DNA from: Rattus norvegicus
Lineage: Eukaryota; Chordata; Mammalia; Rodentia; Muridae
Direction: 5' to 3'
Assembly: GCF_036323735.1 (NCBI RefSeq)
Contig: NC_086023.1
Location: 15,487,501-15,551,500 of the forward strand
Length of the DNA stretch: 64,000 nucleotides
Shown here: one piece after another, positions 56,618 through 64,000 of the stretch
Layout of the letters: each line of letters opens with the position of its first letter
Position numbering within the stretch: the first letter of the stretch is position 1
Program-made: the position numbers and the translations under genes
The notes under the pieces: generated by a model
The model's database searches: none
Seen by the model: the letters and a program-made list of their open reading frames with translations, nothing else
Told to the model about the DNA's origin: nothing

Positions 56618-57907
56618 TACTGTCAATAGGGCTCAGATAAACAAAATGAGATTAAGTGTAACTGCAGATTTGTGAGCTGATGACACTGTGGAGAAATGTT
56701 CATAGTGGAGAACTGGAATCACATTGTGTCTGTGTAAATATCTCCTGAGAGTTACCTGGATAGAGGTCACTGAACAGTTATCTAGATCAATATAAATTAC
56801 AAGAAGCAGGAATTCTCATTTCTTCTAATATAAAAATTGTGCCATATATTTTTGTATTACTTAAAATGAACTTCTAGTTTCTTGGAAAAGTACATCCAGC
56901 TTAGTACTGATCACAATAGGGCTTAGACATTATGAATAGCAATGAGCACTGTAAGTATAAACACAGGTGTAGTTCCAACAGTTTCTACCATGCTGTGATC
57001 ACACATACCTAAAAGCCTTTGTTCACATGAGGGGACGTTTAGTCCCTGGAGGATTACATGTTTCAAACATAACTTTTAGTAGTGCGGATCCTTCTGGAAA
57101 GTAGCTGCAATAAGAAGTTACCCCAAATTATTTGAGTAGACAATTTAAAATCTAGTTTGGATCTCCTCTTAAATTCATGCTACACAAATCTGTTCAAGCA
57201 TACATCTTATATACTTCATTTCTGAGCAATTCACTCTCAGTTTCAGCTGCCTAGAACATTTGGGAAACTTCAGACTAAATCAAGATGATGCAGGCTGGCT
57301 TATGACTCTACAGCATAGCACATGTTCAGCATGCACAAAGCTCCAGGTTCTATCCATGTCTCCACACTAATAAAGGATAAGGAAATTCATCAGAGAAAAA
57401 TTGCATCCTAGCAAAATGCCATGTATGTTTAATGAATGCACTGACTTATAAATTCTATGTTTTACCTTAGAATAAAATGCTAATGATTTTAGAAATACAA
57501 ACTTCTCTGAATTTTGAAAATATGCTGACAAAAAATGTAATAAATTCTCCTGTTTTCACATGAATACAACTCTCACCTCAAAGGAGAAAAGGAGTTTGTT
57601 CTAAAACTAAATATGAGTGAACATACAGAATTTCTACCAAATTCCCTATTATAATATAGAAGCAGTTTTTATAATTTTTATAGGAACAGAACAAAATAAG
57701 ACATAAAGACCCTGAGATATACATTTGTGGAAACACCAGAAAAGCTGTTATCATAAACAGATATCTGAAATATAGGCTTCAGATGCCCTGTGATAGCAAC
57801 CTTAGCCTTTTGATAACTAGAAAATTGGTTTTTTGTTTACTTGCTTATCTTTTTGTTCTTTTAGTCACACTATGTTAGAGCTAATACAGAAGTTGGCAAG
57901 GAATTTT
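56618..57907. other. Non-coding stretch with one ID/B4-like SINE
   Basis: AT-rich unique-looking DNA. About 57283-57380 ('tggcttatgactctacagcatagcacatgttcagcatgcacaaagctccaggttctatcc') follows the ID/B4 order with many changes. Nothing else is supported. Confidence 0.5.
57283..57380 (+). repeat. Diverged ID/B4-like SINE
   Basis: 'cagcatgcacaaagctccaggttctatcc' corresponds to the B-box half of the ID core (..gcatgcacaaggccctgggttcgatcc). Confidence 0.5.
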
Positions 57908-58013
57908 TTGAGTCTGTATTAGTCAGGGTCTTCTAAAGTAAAAGTAATACGACATATAGAATGAATCTCTTTCTTTCTCTTCTCTCTCTCTCTCTCTCTC
58001 TCCTCTTTCTCTC

Positions 58014-58072
<59 letters not shown>

Positions 58073-58552
58073 TTTATTAGAGTGACTTACAGGTTGAGTG
58101 GCTGTGGCCCAGCTAATCCAATACTAGATGGCTGTGAACAGGAAGTTCAAGTTCAAGAATTCTATATTTACCAAAGCTACAGGGCTGGATAGCTCAACTG
58201 GTAGTCAGTATATTCAGGAATCCGAAAGAAGTAGGATATAATGGCCTTGAAGGAATAATGAATTTGCTAGCAATTCAAGGGCAAGCAAGCAAAAAGTAAA
58301 GGTTCCTTCTTCCATTTCCTTATTATAGACTTCCAGCTGAAAGTATGGCAGAGATTAAATTGGTTCGATGGTGTATCTTTTCAAAGCTCCAATGATATGT
58401 ATTTGTAAAAGCATGTCTTCCTACTTCAAACATCCAGATTAGAAGAATCCTCCTACTTCAAATAAAGCAAATATCCTGCAGGGTGTGCACTCACTTTTTG
58501 GGTTTTTGTTTCAATGTAGTCAAGTTGGCAACAGAATAGCCATCACAAGCTC
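57908..58552. repeat. Rodent interspersed repeat with embedded (TC)n/(TA)n
   Basis: It starts 'tctgtattagtcagggtcttctaaag', contains 'gagatttattagagtgacttacagg', 'ccagctaatccaatactagatgg' and 'cttccttcttccatttccttattatagacttccagc', and ends 'aatgtagtcaagttggcaacagaatagccatcac'. This is a familiar murid repeat; I cannot assign the name. No coding potential. Confidence 0.7.
57978..58066. repeat. Compound (TC)n and (TA)n microsatellite
   Basis: A CT run (57978-58013) is followed by about 50 bp of pure AT (58015-58066). It lies inside the interspersed repeat. Confidence 0.95.
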
Positions 58553-58999
58553 AAGTCCTGTCACATGACACACAATTATATCTCCTTATGTCACAATTTC
58601 AAATAAAAATGATAACCAGGTTATAATAATATCTAAAATTTATATAACTAACGCATGTACAACAAATCGCGAATGCATTATACATTTAACCAGGTCATAA
58701 TTATGCCTAGCATGATATACTATCTGTCATACAACCACAAATGCATTTTAAATTTACAATAGGAGGCAATGTCCCTTTTGCAACCTCAAACAGGTTATAA
58801 ATTAGATTAGGTGGCAATGTCCTTTGAGGGACATTCTTTTATTATTTTGAACTTAAATATGATAACCATTGATATTTTCTTAATTGCTTTTTATATCGTT
58901 TGATAAAGAAATTAAGGAAAGAAAACACAAATAAAATAAAACACATTCTTAACAAATTTGACAGAAAAATTCGTGTCAGTTATAATCCTTTTTTTTTTT
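58553..58999. other. AT-rich non-coding stretch next to the ERV-L remnant
   Basis: It includes 'caggttataa' and 'ggcaatgtcc' motifs repeated two or three times (near 58617-58625, 58764-58775, 58791-58830), perhaps short tandem duplications or part of an unrecognised repeat. A T run lies at 58989-59001. Confidence 0.4.
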
Positions 59000-59671
59000 T
59001 TGCAAATAGTAAAGTAGCCCTATGTAATTTATAATTACCTTCCTCTATTGCCCAGTTTCAACTTCCTTTACCCTTGACCAGCACCTCAGCAGGTCTTGCT
59101 ATTTTCCTGAAGAAGGAATGACCCATACTTTCTTTCTGGTTAGGGCTGTGCCCTTTGCCATCCTGTCTGGATTAGGCTGTTGAGCTTTGCCATTGACTTT
59201 AATCACAGGATATGGTAGCACCAAGAGCTGTCCTACAGGATCTCATGTATGTTGTACATAACCTTTCTTACTTCCATTTTAGAGAAGCAATTTAATTTCT
59301 CCTTGGTAATATGGATCCATCATCCCACTGAACACTGATATTCCTTTCTTATCCTTTTGATCTAAAGGTATTAGAAGTCTAGAGTGGCCTAAGAGGGGTG
59401 TGTGTGCTGAGATTCCAGGTCAGCTTCTAGCAGGAGTACTTACCACTCTGGGATAAAATTTCTAGGCCAGCAGAACTTAAGGTATCAGGAACAGGAAGCA
59501 AAATTTTTCTAAGTGGGTCACTAGTAAGTGAAACTGTTCCCTTTTCCACCCCTTGATTCCTGAATTTATGGATTCTGGCTGTAGGAGAAACCTTACCATA
59601 TATTCAATGTTGATTCAAAGTATATACCACCTTCTAGTGAACCATGCCCCAGCTAATCTCTTGGCTAAAGT

Positions 59672-59860
59672 TCATGAATCAGTAAAGAATTGTACTTCGG
59701 ATCTCTTCTCCTTCCAAACAAAATGCATGATGTTCCCTGATGTTCTGAATCGGTGAACATTTCCTTCACCATTGTTTTTTAAGGGTGTCCCAAGAGTGAG
59801 GTTGTAATGCCACAACTGTTCACTTCTGGGTGGTACCTGCATAACATTCAGCACCATCAA
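59672..59860 (-). pseudogene. pol: ERV-L RNase H-region remnant
   Basis: A 62-codon minus frame ending in 'KRSEVQFFTDS'. The 'hhFTDS' box is the start of the third active-site segment of the retroviral RNase H domain. It fits the gag-RT-RNase H order of the element. Confidence 0.65.
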
Positions 59861-60699
59861 TATACCAGGCCCTACTATTCTCTTTCTCAGTTAACTGAAC
59901 ATAGAAAATGCCCTATGAGACTATAGGTGCATATTTGGCAGTAGACAGCATTATAGTGGGAATAGATGTCATAGGCATTGGTATCTTCTTCATGTAACTT
60001 GCTGGTGACTTTAGGACCTGCTTCATTATAATCACAGATACACGACTTCCATTTGATAATAGATTGCTCTGCTCCATGTAATTTTATGCCTTGGTGGGTC
60101 AGATAACATTCAATTTGTGCTGGGCAGCTTAGATCAGGGCAAGTGTCTCACCCATTGTCAAATACTATTTCCAGTAAGAGAAATAGCTGGCTATGAGCTG
60201 TATTTCAAAGGGAGGAGAGTTGTCTGTACACATTTGTATGGCCTTGCTTCAAAATCCCGAAGGTTCTCCTGTGATTTCACATATATAGGCTTCAAACAAC
60301 ATCCCTATTTGCCATTGACACCTGAAATACCACTGAGTCTGTTGGATCATATGGTCCAAGTGGTAGAGCAGCCTGTGCAGCTGCCTAGATCTGTTAAAAA
60401 GCCTTCCTCTCTTCCAGTCCCCACACAAAGCTGGTAGCTTTCCGAGTCACATGTTATAGGGGCTGGAGTAACAAACTCAAGTGAGGAATGTGCTGTCCAG
60501 AATCCAAATAGATCCACTAAATGTAGTGATTCCTGGTGGTGGGAAGGGCCAAGCACAATAAGTTTTCCTTCTGCTTAGAAGGGATATATCTATATGCCTC
60601 ACACCACTAGACTCCTAAGAATTTTATTACAGTAGAAGCCCTTTGAATTTGGTTAGATTTGTTTCTCATCCTTTAATGTGCAGATGTATTATCAATGTA

Positions 60700-61307
60700 G
60701 TAGCTACCTCCTGTTCATTTGGCCCAGTAAGTGTAATGTTATCAATATAGTGCACCAATGTGATTAATATAGTGCACTATATCTAGTGATATTTTGCAGA
60801 ATAGAAAGACTATCAAGTTTTCTTCTAACTAAGTTATGATATGAGGATGGATAATTATAATATATCTTTGAGGTAAAACTGTAAAGGCACAGTTTTGGCC
60901 TTATAAGTTGAAGGCAGGTTATTTCTTTTGGTGTTTATGGAAAGGCAGCAAAAAAAAATGTCTTTGCTGGATCAATAGATGCATACAATATACAAGACAA
61001 TGCATTGTTAATCTACTTAAGGAAGGGCACCACGTCTGGTACAGCAACTCTAATTGGACTCACTAATTCATTGAGGTTTTGAAAGTCAAATGTCATACTC
61101 CATGACCCACCTGTCTTCTGTACTGGCCAGATAGGAGAGTGAGTTAAAGGAAAATGTGAGAACCACCTCTCCTGCATCTTTCAAGTCTTTGATAGTAGTG
61201 CTAATTTCTGCAATTTCTCCAGGGTGATTTTTTTTATTTACTATTTTCTTTGGTAGGGTCAATTCTAAAGGCTTGCAGTTAGCCTTTCCAACCATAATAG
61301 CCCTCAC
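60700..61307 (-). pseudogene. pol: ERV-L reverse transcriptase remnant
   Basis: The frame at 61307-61086 carries the start of RT ('ELTLPKKIVNKKN', 'AEISTTIKDLKDAGEVV'), then the frame breaks. The catalytic YIDD box is at 60749-60738 and reads Y-I-D-N on the minus strand, so the second catalytic Asp is lost. Functional RT would copy the retroviral RNA; this one cannot. Confidence 0.78.
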
Positions 61308-62172
61308 CCCACAAGTCAGGGAACTGATGTGAGAATTATGACAACTTCTAAGTATATTTATTCCAATTACATATTCTGGGATGAGGCAAATAACAACAGG
61401 ACAAGTTCAGAAGCTGGTGGTACCTACTGTGAGTCAGACTTCAGCCAAATTTCTATTAATCATCTGACCTCAAAAAGCCCCTACTTTAACTTCAGGGCTG
61501 CAAATTTTGGTGACTTCTCGAATTAGCATAAGTTCAGAACCAGTGTCCTATAAACTCCAGAAAATCTAATTGTTTCCTTCCCCACAGTCTACACTTACTC
61601 TTGTAAAAGACTGTAGGTCCCTCTGGGGGAAGGACTGGAGACAGGCTTACAATAAAACTTTTAGGAAGTTTATCATGTTTCTTTTTCAGGGGAACCTAGC
61701 TGTCCCTTCATTCTAATGGTTCATTGCTGGATCTGAAAACTGGCTCAAGTCTGGTAATTGGTTGATGGACCAAGCTAGTCTTTTGCCACAATCCAGTACA
61801 GCCTTTATTTCACTTGTTTGCAAACCTTTCTGTTTATACAAACCAAACAAAAATAAAATAGACTCTCTATATTTCATACCTGGAAACATTACAATCAATT
61901 AGCTTGTACCAAAAATTTATGTGAATCATGCCACCATAAAATTCCCTTTGCCTGTGCTGACCATTATAGGCTAAGTTATTATGGACATAACTTTATCTGT
62001 GATGCTAATTATGATAACTATGTTCACCTTTGTTTTTGGTGATTGAGTGCTGCTACCTGGCACTACCTTGGGTCAAACCATGAGCAGCACCATCTCCAAC
62101 CTTAAGGTCTACCTCAAGGAAAAGGGCAGCAAAACTCTTGAAATATGCTGGTGTGCCTCTCACCATATTGTA

Positions 62173-62439
62173 TCATATAGGATTAGTGAAGGGCAGGCTT
62201 TCTGGGACATCCCATAATGGAGTATTAGGTTTTACACACATACCCACTCTAGCAATTTCCTTGACCCTTAAAATCCCTTCATCAACACAAAGCCAAGGGA
62301 TACAAAGCATCTCTGAATCCTTTTCAGGAGGCCATCTTTTGACAAATGCATCAGCCAAGCACTCAAACAAACTTTTGACACTGTTTTCAACTGAAGGAGC
62401 TTGCATATTAAACATTGAATCTCCACCGAGAGGGTTCAT
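62173..62439 (-). pseudogene. ERV-L gag-like remnant
   Basis: An 88-codon minus frame ('NPLGGDSMFNMQAPS', 'LADAFVKRWPPEKDSE') lies upstream (in element sense) of the pol pieces. By position and order it is probably the end of gag. The homology is suggested by context more than by motif. Confidence 0.5.
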
Positions 62440-62560
62440 ATCAATAAGCTCAGCCTGAACCAGTTTTATATCCTTCCCTCATTATACCACATCCGTAAAA
62501 TTTGTTCCCAAATATATTCCCAAGACTTCTGCTTGAACGAGTTAGCAAACTCTTTAAGCT

Positions 62561-63570
62561 CTTTAGTCGTATAATGATGAGGCTATCTCTTATATCCATC
62601 TAGCTGTCTCAAGAAATGTGTTTGTTTCCAGAGCCCTAACTAACCATTTAAGTGGTAATGGTTCAAAAAGAAAGGATGAATAATTAGAAGAGATGATTTA
62701 CAGTATTGGTTGCAAGGCTGGAATAGTCTTGTGTTGAAAAATAAACGCAATAAAAACTATACACAGGAAACAAAAGTAAACCACTGCATTATGATTTGAA
62801 TATATATTTCCCCTTTAAATTTACATTGGGGACTAGGAATGCATCTCAGTGCTGCAGTACTGGTGTGGTATTACATGGGCATGGGTTATATTCTAAACAA
62901 TACAAATGAGAAAAACATGTTAATATACTGGAATGGCATACTCACTACTGAAGGTGGCAAGAGCAGAGCTGAAGTGGCAGTGTAGTGGAACTTAGGCAGA
63001 AAGGGATATAATTATTTCTAGGTGATATTTTGACTTCCTCTATGTACTCTATGCAGTTTGGAAGTATTAATTCAAGCCCCGCCCCTTGCAACAGATTTTA
63101 GGTTTTAAAAAGGAAACTCTATCCTATTTGACAGTCCTAGTGCCTGGCACTGGTCATCACAAAGTCTGTAGCAGCATTCCTAGAGCTCCCAGCTGCCTAG
63201 TACTGCCATACCACAGAAAATCTCCTTCTTTAGCAGTTGTTTTTTGCTTTTACAACCTTGGTGAAAAAAATTATGAATGCTTGAATCTTGCTCTGCTTTT
63301 GTGAGTTTCTAAAGTTTTTCTGAGTTTTGTTTATCTTCTTGGCTTCTTCAGTCTTTGGAGCCTATCTTCTCTTTCGAGTATTTAATTCAGAGCAAAATAG
63401 TCCCATATTATAAAATTTTCATCCTGAACTATATCTGCAATAATACAGTTGATCTATGGGTTCTACACATACAGAACTATAAGAAATCAAACTTGTAAAT
63501 TGCCCGTTATCTAGTATGTTCTGTAACTGTAGAGACCAACTAAGTCACTCATATAATCTAAACCCCTGTG
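62561..63570. other. Non-coding stretch
   Basis: Unique-looking apart from a short ID/B4-like piece at about 62825-62900 ('ggggactaggaatgcatctcagtgctgcagtactgg'). The 72-aa frame at 63086-63304 has no recognisable feature. Confidence 0.5.
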
Positions 63571-63903
63571 TCTTAGTTAGGGTCTTATTGCTGTGAACAG
63601 TCACCATGACCAATGTAAGCTTCATAAAGACAACATTTAATTGGGGCTGGCTTACAAATTCAGAGGTTTAGTACATTATCTTCAAGGTGGGAGCATAGCA
63701 GCATCCAGGCAGGCATGGTACAGGAGGAGCTGAGTTCTACATCTTTATCCGAAGAAAGCCAGGAACAGACTGAGCATCCTCAGGCAGCTAGGAGAAGGGT
63801 CTACAAGCCCACCCCACAGTGACACACTTCCTCCAACAAGGCCACACCTTCTAAAGTGCCACTTCCTGGGCCAAGCATATGCAAACCACATTCATCACAC
63901 CCT
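63571..63903. repeat. Rodent medium-reiteration repeat
   Basis: It starts 'gtgtcttagttagggtcttattgctgtgaacagtcaccatgacc', contains 'aatttaattggggctggcttac'-like and 'gtgggagcatagcagcatccaggcaggcatgg' phrases, and ends 'cttcctgggccaagcatatgcaaacca'. Well preserved. It is the reverse orientation of the copies at 51300-51650 and 15380-15745. Confidence 0.8.
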
Positions 63904-64000
63904 GCCAATTAAACTAGATTTCTGTCTCTCAATTATATAAGTATTCAATTTTTAAAAATAAACAGTATATAAACAACAATAAATAGCACATTGGCCTAGT

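Larger units (their letters stand above)
59000..62560 (-). mobile_element. Decayed ERV-L (class III) internal region
   Basis: Read on the minus strand from 62560 down, the order is a gag-like piece (62439-62173), protease/pol start (about 61900-61700), reverse transcriptase (61307 to about 60700) and RNase H/integrase region (to about 59000). The matches to ERV-L/MERVL-type pol are 'GEIAEISTTIKDLKDAGEVV' (the region before the RT) and 'EVQFFTDS' (RNase H). Stops and indels are everywhere. The LTRs were not recognised, so the element borders are approximate. Confidence 0.82.

Noticed and set aside
62138..62458. 106-aa plus frame (and 60117-60437 plus frame)
   Set aside because: Antisense to the ERV-L remnant; its minus-strand reading has the better-supported family match.
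32568..64000. The next Sntg1 exon (expected to begin AVLWRYKF)
   Set aside because: I looked for a matching coding stretch with AG/GT borders and found none; the intron probably extends beyond the window.

Overview
This window is mammalian, from a murid rodent, almost certainly a rat (Rattus). The evidence is an ID (BC1-type) SINE with its A-tail, L1 copies with the C/G-rich 3' UTR typical of rat L1, B1/B2-type SINEs, rodent class II and ERV-L retroviral remnants, and four exons that I recognise as gamma-1-syntrophin (Sntg1). There are no bacterial or phage features, no operon and no CRISPR array. Almost all other open frames are retroelement coding remnants or chance frames.

Host gene: Sntg1 runs on the + strand across the window. 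Exons at 4644-4760, 6718-6789, 30509-30661 and 32475-32567 are all phase 0/0 with AG/GT borders. Together they give 145 continuous codons covering the C-terminal PH domain and the start of the syntrophin-unique region. Introns of about 2.0, 23.7 and 1.8 kb separate them. Sequence before 4644 and after 32567 looks intronic, and I found no further exon.

Retroelement layout: 8171-14011 is an old, near-full-length L1 on the minus strand, followed by a short young L1 3' end (14012-14148). 16940-20932 is a young 5'-truncated minus-strand L1 with a clear target-site duplication (TSD). 34346-49279 is an old full-length plus-strand L1 bounded by a 15-bp TSD (one mismatch). It was hit by a class II endogenous retrovirus (37948-46816, minus strand, 6-bp TSD TGATAG). 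The LTR of that provirus was in turn hit by a young full-length plus-strand L1 (40189-46425, 15-bp TSD) carrying a short 3' transduction. 52053-54760 is an old plus-strand L1 fragment, 56145-56611 a class II solo LTR (TSD GAGACA), 57908-58552 a rodent interspersed repeat, and 59000-62560 a decayed ERV-L body on the minus strand.

Most unusual features: (1) the class II provirus has lost everything after the gag capsid region and ends in an inverted copy of its own U3 start, so both ends that meet the TSD are U3 ends; this suggests integration of an aberrant reverse-transcription product. (2) A 100-bp segment at 50427-50526 is duplicated without change at 46928-47027, inside the old L1, like templated repair filler. 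(3) A long inverted repeat (about 172 bp arms, about 92% identical) lies at 26167-26338 / 26963-27133. (4) Two young L1s in opposite orientation flank the last two Sntg1 exons in the window.

All identities were judged by eye. Subfamily names of repeats are left open where I could not fix them.
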